Assembly: GCA_034508935.3 (NCBI GenBank)
Contig: CM067446.1
Coordinates: 15,571,032 to 15,635,031 of the forward strand
Direction: 5' to 3'
Origin: Berghia stephanieae
Taxonomy: Eukaryota; Mollusca; Gastropoda; Nudibranchia; Aeolidiidae
DNA: 64,000 nucleotides
Part shown: positions 11,220 to 22,664 of the stretch, piece after piece
Numbering within the stretch: the stretch's first letter is position 1
Layout: the number at the start of each line of letters is the position of its first letter
Notes under the pieces: generated by a model
The model's database searches: none
What the model saw: the letters and a program-made list of their open reading frames with translations, nothing else
Told to the model about the DNA's origin: nothing
Made by a program: the position numbers and the translations under genes

Positions 11220-11750
11220 ATGTTTTTGTTTTTAAGGGTTTTACGGCGCTTGCAACACATTTAGGTTATATCAGCCCCAGTAAAAAGGAAGAAAATGGGA
11301 TAGTCAAAAGTTCTAGAATTACAATTAAAGCACCCAAAAGAAAGTAAGACAAAGGGAAACCAGGAATAAATAGGGATCAGATGTAGATTACAAGTGCATA
11401 TCACCAATGTACTTAGTTTGAGATCACCTATAAGTCTCATCCGGACACAAGCACAAAATCCAACAAAGAGGAATACACTCAAATGCTTACACTATACATT
11501 AAAAATAACAAATATAATAATACATAACAGAGAGATGATTTACAAGGAAAAAAATATCATCTCCCAAAACAATAACTATGCATTTGACTGTTTCCCTCCC
11601 AGCCAGGATTCCAACCTGGGCCAGGACAAAACCAAGTAACCTCATTCCAGGACAAAGTCAGAAAGCATGTTGGAAAACAGATATAAGGGGATAGAAGACA
11701 CCGTATGTACCTCCCTGCCCGCTATGGAAGGTCAGGACCCCCACCCAGGA
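11220..11750 (+). repeat. R1 copy, near full length
   Basis: From TTTTTGTTTTTAAGGGTTTT to GGTCAGGACCCCCACCCAG. It is close in sequence to the 9967 and 12762 copies. Confidence 0.9.
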
Positions 11751-11965
11751 AAATACATACATTTGACTGTTTCCCATTCAGCCAAGGACTCCGGCAAGAG
11801 CCAGGCAGGACAAAACTAAGTAATCCCATTCCCAAACAAAGACAGAGCAACTCAGAAAACAGATATAGGGTTATATCAGGCACAGCAAGTGACCTCCTGC
11901 TCAACATGCGAGGTCAAATGACCCCACCCAGATGGGAGAGAAGGGAAGCTGATTATCCATAAAAA
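11751..11965 (+). repeat. R1 copy, 3' end only
   Basis: Resumes at ATACATTTGACTGTTTCCC directly after a complete copy and ends near CCCCACCCAGATGG. Confidence 0.8.
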
Positions 11966-12145
11966 TTGCGAGGTCAAAATAAAAATGTATTATTGGGAGA
12001 ATGATTGATCACAAAATGTTTGGATATAACAAAATCGTTGTGACAAAATGAAGTAAAAAAACATAATTTTTTAATAGTCTCGGTGGCCTCTTATTAAATA
12101 ATTAAACAATCATGTTCAAGGGTTTATTAATTAAAGATAATTTGG

Positions 12146-12149
<4 letters not shown>

Positions 12150-12213
<64 letters not shown>
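12150..12213 (+). repeat. (TA)n microsatellite
   Basis: An uninterrupted AT dinucleotide run. Confidence 0.97.
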
Positions 12214-12217
<4 letters not shown>

Positions 12218-12362
12218 GCGCAAAGTGAGCAAGGGCGAGGTGACTTACTCAAGGCCACACTAGGTAGTTGAACTTGGTACCTTTTGGGTACGAAGCAAAG
12301 ACCGTAACGCTGAACCACGCTGCCTCCTAGCCACGCTGCCCCCACGCTGTCCGTTTTACCAA
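12214..12362 (-). mobile_element. SINE-D, tRNA-like head, minus strand
   Basis: The complement reads GGCAGCGTGGTTCAGCG..., CCAAGTTCAACTACC and CTTGAGTAAGTCACC, an A-box/B-box order followed by a phrase common after tRNA-derived SINE heads. The TA run sits at its 3' side. Only one copy is seen here. Confidence 0.65.
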
Positions 12363-12479
12363 AAGCTGAGCTAAAAGAGTCAATTCAAATTTTATGGAAT
12401 CGAATCATTAAATAAGACATAAAAAATCAATTGGATCTTGGAAAAAAAGCAACGCACAGTCTTCTGAACTTTTCAATTC

Positions 12480-12730
12480 TTTTTTCTTCTTGCACTCGAT
12501 ATAATGGAGATATCATTTACAAGCAAAGAAAATGTCATCTCTCACCAAAAAAAAAAAAAAAAATAAAATCCATCCAACTGTTCCCTCTTAGAAAAAGACT
12601 CGATCCAAGCAGGGCCCAGGTGAAAACAATCATGTACATTCCAATTCCAGAATGAGGATGCAAAGTAAATGGTAGGAACAAGAGGTTAAGAGGGATAAAA
12701 GAGATACCATGGAGGTGGACCAATATTTAA
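12480..12730 (+). repeat. R1 relic
   Basis: Diverged 3' half: GATATCATTTACAAG, CATCCAACTGTTCCCTC, ACTCGATCCAAGCAGGGCC. Confidence 0.6.
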
Positions 12731-12761
12731 ATCAGTAGGGAACCTAATCAACACAATCACT

Positions 12762-13288
12762 GTTTGTTTTTAAGGGTTTTACGGTGCTTGCAACACATTT
12801 AGGTTATATCAACGCCAGTAAAAAGGAAGAAAATGGGATAGTAAAAAGTTCTAGAATTGCAATTAAAGCACCCAAGAGAAAATAAGACAAAGGGGAACTG
12901 GGAAAAATAGGGATCAGAGGTAGATTCCAAAAGCATAAAATCAATGTACTTAGTTTGAGATCACCTATAAGTCTCATCCAGACACAAGCACAAAATCCAA
13001 CAAAGAGGAATACACTAAAATGCTTACATTATACATTCAAAATAAATATAGTAATACATAACAGAGAGATGATTGACAAGGAAAAAAATATCATCTCCCA
13101 AAACAATAACCATGCATTTGACTGTTTCCCACCCAGCCAGGACTCCGACCAGGGCCTGGACAAAACCAAGTAATCTCATTCCAAGACAAAGACAGAAAGC
13201 GTGTTGGAAAATAGATATATGGGGACAGAGGACACAGTATGTACCTCCCTGCCCACTATGGGAGGTCAGGAACCCCACCCAGAAATGT
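12762..13288 (+). repeat. R1 copy, near full length
   Basis: From TTTGTTTTTAAGGGTTTTAC to GGAACCCCACCCAG, about 525 bp. Confidence 0.9.
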
Positions 13289-13289
13289 G

Positions 13290-13515
13290 TTGCTGACATT
13301 ACAAGAAAGCTGATTTTATAGACGGAGACGGAAAAACTGTTCTACCAGCATAATGCAGAATAAGATGGGTGCCACAGCAAGAGTGTTGAGGACATAACAA
13401 GAAAGCCTGATTTTATAGATGACGATGAAGAAATTGTCTTTCCAACAAAACGACAAAGACAGCAATCAAAGTCTTTGGGCAGGGCAGCCCTGCCCAACAA
13501 TAACTAACAGAAATG
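13290..13515 (+). pseudogene. small duplicated coding-like segment
   Basis: A 55-bp segment is present twice about 93 bp apart (ACATTACAAGAAAGCTGATT... and ACATAACAAGAAAGCCTGAT...). The second copy opens a frame TRKPDFIDDDEEIVFPTKRQ that runs to a stop near 13507. An acidic patch followed by KRQRQ looks like a nuclear protein end, but no splice context or homologue is recognised. Confidence 0.3.
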
Positions 13516-13894
13516 CCTTGTTTGACGTCATGATCCAGCATCATCCTATCTAAAGGACAGCAAGCAATTGCTACTATCCATTCAGCACAATAGTAACCTG
13601 GATAAACATGAGCCATATGATGATAAGGTATTACTTTTATCAACATAATACTTACGTATATCCATATATTTTACCACTACTCTTAGTATGGAAATTATAA
13701 TTCTGTATCACAGCACATTGCAGTCATATATTAAAGAAATATCAATGTAAAAAAAAAAAAAAAGAATAAAAATTGGTAAAGAATATTAAAAGTCTTAAAA
13801 AGTATATTGGAACAACAAGCGATTATTTGGTTAAAAAGTGTGTTCTTGCATAAGGATGTTTTCAATATTAATAAATTATCAAATAAGTATGAAA
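13516..13894. other. non-coding, nothing recognised
   Basis: AT-rich DNA without a recognised feature. Confidence 0.35.
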
Positions 13895-14290
13895 ATAGGT
13901 TATAAACCAAATATAAAGTACGACAAAGGGGACTGGTTCAAGTAGAGAACAGAAGATACCATATGCAATCTATCAATGAGCTTATTTTGACATCACCTAA
14001 AAGTGCCATCCAGGCACAGGCAAAGTTTCCGCCATGAATGACACACTCAAAGGTTTACAAAGTACAGATTCAAAACTTAAAACAAAAATAATACATAACA
14101 GATAGATGATTTACAAGAAAAAAAAATCTCTCAAAAAATTTTTAAAAGGAACCTTGTATTCCACTGCCTCCCTCTCAGCTATGGATTCCAGGATCAGGAA
14201 AATATTAAGCAATGTCAATCCATAACAATATGGAAAGGGTAGACAGATAAAGCGGGATAGAAGACAGAGCCATAAGGACCCCTCTTCAAA
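13895..14290 (+). repeat. R1 relic
   Basis: Diverged but collinear: TTGACATCACCTAAAAGTGC, ACACTCAAAGGTTTACAAAG, AGATAGATGATTTACAAG, TGCCTCCCTCTCAGC. It is the last unit of the cluster. Confidence 0.75.
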
Positions 14291-14417
14291 AGAGAGTAAT
14301 AATAAAATCTATAATGTCAATAATAATAACTCAACATGGTAGATTTAACGAAGGCAATACATTAAAGGAGGTAAATATTCCAAGGCATGTAGGTATGTGG
14401 TAATTATCATCATTATA

Positions 14418-14429
14418 TAATATATATAT

Positions 14430-14472
<43 letters not shown>

Positions 14473-14505
14473 TAATATATATATATATGTGTGTGTGCGT
14501 GTGTG
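14418..14505 (+). repeat. (TA)n with GT units
   Basis: AT dinucleotides with short breaks, ending in GTGTGTGCGTGTGTGC. Confidence 0.95.
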
Positions 14506-14804
14506 CATATATATTGTTTATAACGAGGAATCATAAAATGGAAGTGGAACTTCAATTTAATTTAAGTTACAAAGACAAATGAAAAACAAATGTCAATAAA
14601 ACATGATGAATGACACACTAAAGACAAATTATCTTGTCATCTCTCATTCATCATGATTTGTTGAAAAAGGGGAAACCCAAAACATCCAAATCATTTCTCT
14701 TTGTGAATCAAATTGAAGATTCTATTCCATTTTATTATCATTATTTATTTCTTCTACTTCAAGCAAGAACATTTGCATTATAACTGAGTGTTCATTAAAT
14801 TTTT
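14506..14804. other. non-coding, nothing recognised
   Basis: AT-rich; no supported feature. Confidence 0.35.
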
Positions 14805-15085
14805 TTTTTTTAATTGAGCTTTTTATATAACACAATATTCACTAAATGTACTCAAAGCGCTTTACAAGGGGCCCCGAGCCAACAGCAATGTTTAACTTGT
14901 AAGATGGGACGTTAGGCAAGATTACAATATTTTTTTTAGAACAGAGACAATGCTGTTAACGGACAGGTACTCATTTTACACCTGACTATTCCAAGGACTC
15001 AATTAAGAGCAGCTTTGGATTCGAACCCAGGACCTTCCAATACGAAGGTAAGTGGCATACAACTGTAGCTGTAAAAGCATTAAAT
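14805..15085 (-). mobile_element. SINE-A copy, minus strand
   Basis: The plus strand shows the reverse order: AAAGCGCTTTACAAGGGGCC, then CTGTTAACGGACAGGTACTC, then TTCGAACCCAGGACCTTCC (complement of the B box). The poly-T-like stretch at the left is its poly-A tail. Confidence 0.85.
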
Positions 15086-15880
15086 AAACACTGAAAATGT
15101 TTGCTACTTTGGTTTGGAGCATTACACATATTCGTTTGTTTTTTCCTCACATAATGAAATCCATCACAATCATTGCTTATTATGACTTTTTCACCAATGG
15201 CACCTGAAAGTTCCACAGTTATAAGAAAAATCAAATCAAATAGTCAAATAGATAGTTACAAATAGATAAAAGCCTTTTATCAAAATTTAAGTATAAAAAC
15301 ATTTTTGTGTATAGGATGCATATCAAAATATTATACTATCACAAGAATCATCACAAGGTAAAATTAGTCATAAAAATTAACAGTAAAAAGTTACAATTTA
15401 TATTTACATACATAGACATGGTATTAAATGAGGAGATCAGGATCAAAAAGTACAGCGTCCCGTGTAGCTAGTCTTGAGACAATGAGAAAAATCTAAGATG
15501 TATCACCGTGAAAAAAGGCATGAATACATTGTTTTATCACCCTAATGGAAAGCACAAGTCGTGGTGTCAAACCTACCTATAATCCAGTTCAAAACTTCCT
15601 GGAAGTGTGTAGCCCATCCTCCACAGGATTATCAATGGACAGGTTACATATTGAATCATAAGGCGACATAACTATTTTAGTAAAAGGATGTATGGGCAGA
15701 ATCTTATGATTACGCGTACAGAGCAAGGATGGATGATATTTGCTGACGACCATTTCATTAGGCTAAAAAAATAAGAATCACTCTGAAACCAGAAGACCAG
15801 TTGCACAAGGTGTATTTCAGAATTAAGTTGCCGGCCTCGTCTATAACTTCGTTAATAATAATAAGAAAGCTAAAACTATC
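15086..15880. other. non-coding, nothing recognised
   Basis: No ORF or repeat could be supported. Confidence 0.35.
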
Positions 15881-15984
15881 AAAATTTGAGACAATGAAAT
15901 TTGACGTTAAATTTCAGGTATATTGGTTGGCGAGTCATAGAGCTGTGACATGGCAAGTTTGTTGTGCTTTTGCTCCTTGTCCAA

Positions 15985-16668
15985 GTGTAACCAAAGGAAA
16001 ATGGCAGAGCAAAACATTGATGCAACCCTCTCACTGTACGATGTTCGGGTTGTCATCAAATTTTCAACTCTTCTCGGAAAGTCTACTGGCAAAATACAGA
16101 ACTCTGTAAAGTTTTGGAGCACAATGCGCCTTAAATTCAAACTGTAGAAGGTGGGTCAAAGAAAATGAAGAAGGGAGATCTGTTATGCAGGATGAGGAAC
16201 ACACTGGAGAACTCCTGTGATGAACATCGTTTTTTTCGACACACGTGGAATTTTACTGAAGTGGCCTGTCCCACCTGGTCAAATTGTTAACAAAAGCTAT
16301 TACAGATTCGTTCTTAAATTTGCAAACTGAGATCAGCGATACAAAGAAATAAATATTTTTTTGCTTGAACGAGGTGTCATTCCGCATCATGACTGAATGA
16401 GTTTCTCAAGGAAGGGCTTCTTGTGGGAATTGTTCGAACACCGCCCCTATTCACCTGATCTAGACCCATGCGACTTCCATGTCTTCCCTAAGTTTAAAGA
16501 AATGCTGCAAGGTCAATGATTTGAAGAGGAGGACCAGATTCAAGAGGCAATGAGGAATACAATCATGGCCTTGGACAAACAGCCACTAGTCACCATCTTT
16601 GACCATTGGGTACACTGATGCAGAAGTGTGTGGAACTTAATGGTTCTTATGTTGAACAGGTAATTTAA
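15985..16668 (+). pseudogene. mariner-family transposase relic
   Basis: Collinear mariner blocks are readable: MAEQNIDA then IKFSTLLGKSTGKIQ (helix-turn-helix region), RWVKENEEGRSVMQDEEHTG (linker), DTRGILLKWPVPPGQIVNKS (catalytic core), HRPYSPDLDPCDFHVFPKFK (last catalytic Asp region of DD34D enzymes), and the C-terminus QKCVELNGSYVEQVI with a stop at 16666. Frames change several times and in-frame stops occur, for example just after HHD near 16394 and after LQGQ near 16517. The span is about 680 bp against roughly 1.05 kb for an intact gene, so a piece is deleted in the middle. It is an old copy. Confidence 0.85.
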
Positions 16669-17485
16669 GTTTCAATTGATAGCAAATACAAGGCTATTCA
16701 TAATAGATGTGAGTACAACACGGCAGGGAAACTTAATTCAGAAACATACCCCGCATTATTCAAGTCCTACAAAGGACTGGTTTCACACTTCTATGGAGAT
16801 TGGAACCAGTATTTTGACATCGCCTATTGTTCCCTATTGGGTAGACTCAGATCATTTTGATTATCCCCAAATTTAAGGAAAGTAACCTCTCCTATTTTTC
16901 TTTTTAAAGTAACTTCTACAACCCCCACTCAGCCAAAAAAAGGACATAGTACCTTTTGATCCTCAAATGTATGAAGGGTAAGAATAAACATATTTACATG
17001 TTAAAGCAAGATCAATTTGGATTGTTTTTATAGTGGGTAAGCATGGAATTCTATGTGGTAAGAATGGATGTTAATCAAATTTATATTGAGCAATTATAGA
17101 TCATTATAATTTTCAAATCCTACCTATCGACAGGATTGAGAAAAATTTGTATTAATAGATTAAAGAAATAACAAGAGTGGACATCTCTTTTCAAAAAATA
17201 AAAATCACCAGTCTGAATTGGTAGACTCAAGTTCCTATCTATGCACATAGTTTATTTAAAGAAATGTGATTGATACAAGAAGGCAATTAAAAAGATGAGT
17301 CCTTTATTGCCTTATAAAAATCCCAAGTATTCAATGGAGTGCTTTCATCGGTGCAAATTAATTCAATCCATTATCAATAATCATCAATATAGATTTAGAT
17401 TTTATCAAATTTATTGTATGGTATGTAAGAAAGCAAATGAGCTATCTTGGTCATTTTATTTGAAGATAATGAGTATCTAATCACG
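16669..17485. other. non-coding, nothing recognised
   Basis: AT-rich sequence; short ORFs lack coding character. Confidence 0.35.
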
Positions 17486-17595
<110 letters not shown>

Positions 17596-18037
17596 TATAA
17601 TAACTTTATTAATCCATAGGAAATTAACTCTTTTTGACTTTGTTTTAGTGAATTTGAAAGCATTGTATTGAATTTGAGAGTTGTTATACCATTCTAAAAG
17701 TACTTGAGCATAATGATTAAATCCATCAAAAGACATATACTTTGATTTCCTAAGAACCCATGAGTCATTTATCTTGATGACCTGACAATTTTTCCTAAAA
17801 AGAATGTGTTAATGATAAAAGACTTGTGATTTTTATATATCAAACAAGTCTTTAATACCAATGATAAAGTGATGACTTTTAATGACAATATACACATTAT
17901 TGATAAAGTGTCTACCATAAACAAAAAAAAACAAAAACAGTGGACTATGTAGGTTCATGGATTGAAAACAATGCAATCTAAATGAGTGTAAAATGAATTG
18001 GCACAATTTTGTTTGCGAATACAAGTCTGATGGCTTT

Positions 18038-19020
18038 TCAATACAAGACCTTCCCATTTCTGAATCCATTCAGGTCAAAAAGGATAGGACCGTTTATTGA
18101 ATCACATTCATCAAGTGTTGGATTATCAATCTTTTCAATTGTGTCAATTTCTTCCATACAACCGCTTCGAAAATGTTTCAAGATTGCCAGGGTGTCCAGA
18201 TCCGTAGCTCTGAGATGAATGTGTCTGTTTATATCAGAGAAAAAGTCATTCTGAGTTCTAAAAACAACAACAACTGGAAAGCCATGACCTCGGCGGGCCC
18301 AATTACTTGCTTGATAGTAGTCCCTTGAAACATAAAACCGTGACCATCAGAGTAATCTCTCCTGGGCTTACCCTTATTCAGATCAATGCCGATTCTCAAA
18401 ATCATTCTGGCACTTGAAACATTCGTCCCATGGTAATGATAACTGAAATTTGAATTCGTTTCAATGTCCGTATTGTCGATTTGATTTTTCTCCACATTGT
18501 AAATTTTCACAGTCTTTCTTGGGCCTCCACTACCTTCCCCTCTATACTGACGAGGTAGGTCAATCACATATTCAAACCATGTATCTCGACATGCTGTATT
18601 GTAAAGGTAAGGACCATCCTGGTCTCCAGGTTGACTGTCTTCCAAATAACGAAGGCCCCAGTAAGATGCTTCCTGAGATAGAAGTATTTCCTCAGGAATT
18701 GAATTGACAGCATCAGCAGCAAAATATTTTTTGAAAATCAGTTGAGTTAATATCTCCTTCAACTCTGACCTGGTTTTGAAAGAATACCGATCAGGAAACA
18801 TGCTTGATTCTTCTTCTACTAACTCTGAATGTGGTAGTACAAATCTTCGTGGCTTGCAGTTTCTTTGAAGGATGTATCTATTTTATCCAGATACTCAAAA
18901 ACTTTATCATTCAACATGATCTGCGGTTTTCTTATTTTGATTCCAAGATTTAATTCTAAATTCTGAACATCAGTTTCAATGGCATCATCAAAAGACTCAT
19001 CACAGCCATCATTTCAACAT
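18038..19020 (-). CDS. terminal exon: ADP-ribosyltransferase-like domain
   Basis: Begins after the acceptor TTTATTTACCAG. A first part reads DESFDDAIETDVQNLELNLG and a charged helical stretch; the main open frame (18801-18229) contains ELKEILTQLIFKKYFAAD, TWFEYVIDLPRQYRGEG and YHGTNVSSARMILRIGIDLN. The HGT...GIDLxKG...D....GF pattern is the first half of an ART fold, seen in DUF3990-like and PARP-like proteins. Coding character continues to the stop at 18040 in a different frame, rich in hydrophobic and acidic residues. Confidence 0.65.
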
Positions 19021-19945
19021 CTGGTAAATAAATAATAATAAATAAATATTTTTTTTAACAACAAAGAAATAGAATCCTATAATTTCAGACACTAACAATA
19101 ATAAAATATAATGAGAATGAATGTATAACAAAGCAAAATCGATGTCCTTTGCTCTGACTGGGTTAAAGATGTAATCCGTCTACAAATTTTACAAATATGA
19201 GACAATAATATAATAAGAGAGACATATTTCTAGTAGAGACTTTGCTGGTCTTTGTTTTTTGATTCATAAATTTAAATATATAAGAAATAGAATAATGCAT
19301 TTATATAGCACCTGACATCCACAGATATTGTACTCTGCAGTGTTTTACATCATAAAAGCTGAAAACATACAATAAGCATACATATAGACAAAAAATTCCA
19401 TAAATAAAAATAAACACTACAGAACAACTCAGTCTTCAGACATTTCTTGAAAGATGACAGATTGTCATAAGACTTTGTCTGAGGAGTGGTTGCATTCCAT
19501 TAGGGTGGGGCAAAGAGTAAAAAGCTTTTTAACAACTTTGTTTTACTTTTGGTTTTACCTTTTTATTTCATTTTGATCTGCTTGCGGGGGGGGGGGGGGG
19601 TGGGTGTTTATTTTTTTAAACTAAAAGATAATTATCAGTGAATTGTCCTTTGTGAGAGTCAGAATACAGAACATTTTGATTTCTTTTAGCTGAGCAGGTG
19701 GGGGGGGGGGGGGGGGGGGGGGAGGGTGGTGGAGGGGGGGGAGGGGGGGGGGGGGGGGGAGGGGGGAATCTCTTGTTTACTGGTTTTTATTATTTCTCTT
19801 TACGCAGCGTGATTGTCTTAAATATCTTAGGTGCCATTAAAAACATTTTTTTTTTATTAAATCAAGGACTTTAATTTAAAATTGATGCTTAACAATAACA
19901 AAAGGATGATAAAACGGATTAATAATGATAAAAATAATAATGATG

Positions 19946-19979
<34 letters not shown>

Positions 19980-21549
19980 TATAATTATATATATATAATA
20001 ATAATAATAATAATGAGCATTTCTAAAGCGCTTTATGCTCAAGGCCTCAAAGAGCTTTACATAGATCAATTGCATCAAGCTTACACTAAGTAGGTAAAAA
20101 TACCACAAGTACTAACACATAACTGCTCCCAACATTACTTGCTTACTTAACCCCCCCCCCCCCACACACACACACAAGTACACAAACAAATGGCAGTTAA
20201 AGATGAACAAGAGATAGTTACATTAGCTGATGGTTATTTACAACAGGTTTTTATCAAAAAGGAAATAACAAAATAACGTATTCACCTGCAGCATACTCAG
20301 AAAAGCCTTCATCATCTAGACTGCTAGCACCCACGGATACAGCATCATCCCCAATAGTACCTGTGAAAAGAGATAAACCTTAACAATTCAATGCCCTCCT
20401 TGAGCAATTCCACACCTGACATTCCTGATTTTGTCTGTAATCTGTCATCTGCATTTTTTGCTGTCGCAAATGGCAATTTGCGCCGCAAATATCAGGGCGA
20501 TCCGCAAATTTTGGCAAATTTCCCAAAATTGGTAAATTGTGGCAAATTTTGGGAAAATTGGCAAATCGCGTGGCAAATTTTGGGAAAAAAAATGAAGCGA
20601 AAACAAAATAACGAGAGAAAAAGTGCCAAACTTGAGAAATGTTGCAGCTTTGCCTGGGCCCAAACCAAGGCAAGCTACTCTCTACGGATAATGATCCTTT
20701 AAAATCTTTGTAACAACGCTATTCACAGTCATTTCATTTCTCAAGTCAAATAAATGTAATAAATTGTCTTTATATATATTTTTTTCTGTATCGCGTGTTA
20801 ATTTTTACTGAAACGCTTAGTTCTCCTCTGCAAATTTTGGGGTCTTTTTGGCAAATTTTGGTTTTTTTGGGGGCAAATTTTGGCACATTTTAGGTCCCAA
20901 TTTGGCAAAAAAATGCAGATGACAGTGTAATTAGTATTATTGTCAACAGGTCTAAGAAAATTCATTTCAACTTTCCAACATGTAGAGTTCTCATTTACTT
21001 TGTCTAGAAACATGATTCACAAATGAAAGAAGATAGATATTAATACAGTGGAACCTCCCGATAGCGACATGCCACGGGACCGAGTTTTTATGTCGTTATC
21101 CGGAGGTGTCGTTATTTAGAGGTTTCCAAGATGGCGGACAAAGGGGGCGTGGTAAGGCCCGCGGGATCAGTTTTTATTAACATTGACAAAACAAACAAAA
21201 CATTGTAGTGTATTCCTCTTAGAGGGTTCTTGTGCGTGTGTCTGGATGAGACTTTTAGGTGATCTGAACTGAGTACACTGATTGTGTGCTCCTGGAATCT
21301 ACATCTGTTCCCTATTTAAACCATTCCCCTTTGTCTTACTTTTTCTTATGTCATTTCAATTGTAAATCTAGAATGTTTTTAACTATCCAATTTTCTTCCT
21401 TTTTACTGGCGCTGATATGACATAGATGTGTCACAAGCGCTGTAAAACCCTTTAAAACAAACAGAAACAGGTAATTCGGACGCTGCGAGTTAGATAAAAT
21501 TCCTCCTCCTCCCACAAAAACACTACAAGTACTACTACTACAACTACTG

Positions 21550-21594
<45 letters not shown>

Positions 21595-22611
21595 TACTGC
21601 TACTACTATTATTATTACTACTACTACTACTACTTGTATCATCACATAATATCACATTTTCCAAGATTTTGTGTTTACTTGCTTCCACTTACATTTATAC
21701 CTTGGTTTTTATTAATGCATATCAGCCAAGATTCGTCAAAAAAGCTGCGTTCTCATTGGTTTCAAAAGTTGCGTTATCATTGGTTCAAGCAGGAATCGTT
21801 TTTATAAACGTTGAGTACTCATACTCGGTATTTTTAGTATCAGATATCTACGAAAACTGCCGAAAATCGCCAAAATGATGTCGTTATTCGGAGGTTTTAT
21901 CAAAAAGTGCGTCGTTATTTGGAGGTTTTTTTTACTGACCTTAAATAGAAAAAAAATCGGGACCACGGGTCTATGTCGTTATCATGAGGTTGTCGCTATT
22001 CGGAGGTGTCGTAATCGGGAGGTTCCACTGTATGACCATTTATATAATGCATTTCCACACATTCACTATGTTCAATCACAATCACAATGCTTTGTTTATT
22101 CCCCTTGGAGGCCATGTGGAACCATATTTCAATTTTGTTACAAGGGACATAAACCATTTAAGTACTTTAAGTTGGGAAAAATAAAAGGATTACCCCTTTC
22201 CCTTTCTCCTCCTTGCCACATTGCCCACCAAGCACCAAGAAACAACACTTGTAAGATTGACCCTTAACCCTTCATAAGTAAAATGGGTCGCTCTCCCCCC
22301 CCCCCCCCCCCCCCCCAACTCAATCCTCTCCTCTTGGCTAGCATTATATCAGAAACGTAATTTTAATTGTATTCTCCTTCACACTTTACTACAGTAGAAT
22401 TACTTTAAACCGAAATTTTGGGGACCTTCTAAACCATTTAGGTTAAAGACATTTGGTTTAAAGCAAGTTCCCGTATTGCGATGTTTTTTCAAGTGTAGTA
22501 ACTATTTAAGGAATTTGCTCATTTAATCATATCATGGGTTTCCCCTTAAATGGAGTTGTTGAATAAATGCCGTCTTTGTAACCATTTTAAAAAAATGTTA
22601 TTTTATTATTC

Positions 22612-22664
<53 letters not shown>

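Larger units (their letters stand above)
19021..20285 (-). other. intron with G tracts and retroposon tails
   Basis: Contains G-rich tracts at 19588-19602 and 19698-19768, an AAT run at 19930-20017, and two short minus-strand retroposon tails (19285-19385 and 20005-20075, see separate entries). Confidence 0.7.
21046..22030. mobile_element. pogo/Tigger-like non-autonomous element P1
   Basis: Terminal repeats start CAGTGGAACCTCCCGAT at both ends and are flanked by TA (21044-21045, 22031-22032), as for the Tc1-mariner/pogo group. Subterminal copies of GTCGTTAT(C/T)CGGAGGT occur on both sides. The internal DNA holds an inserted minus-strand R1 piece and an ACT microsatellite. No transposase remains. 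Confidence 0.8.
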
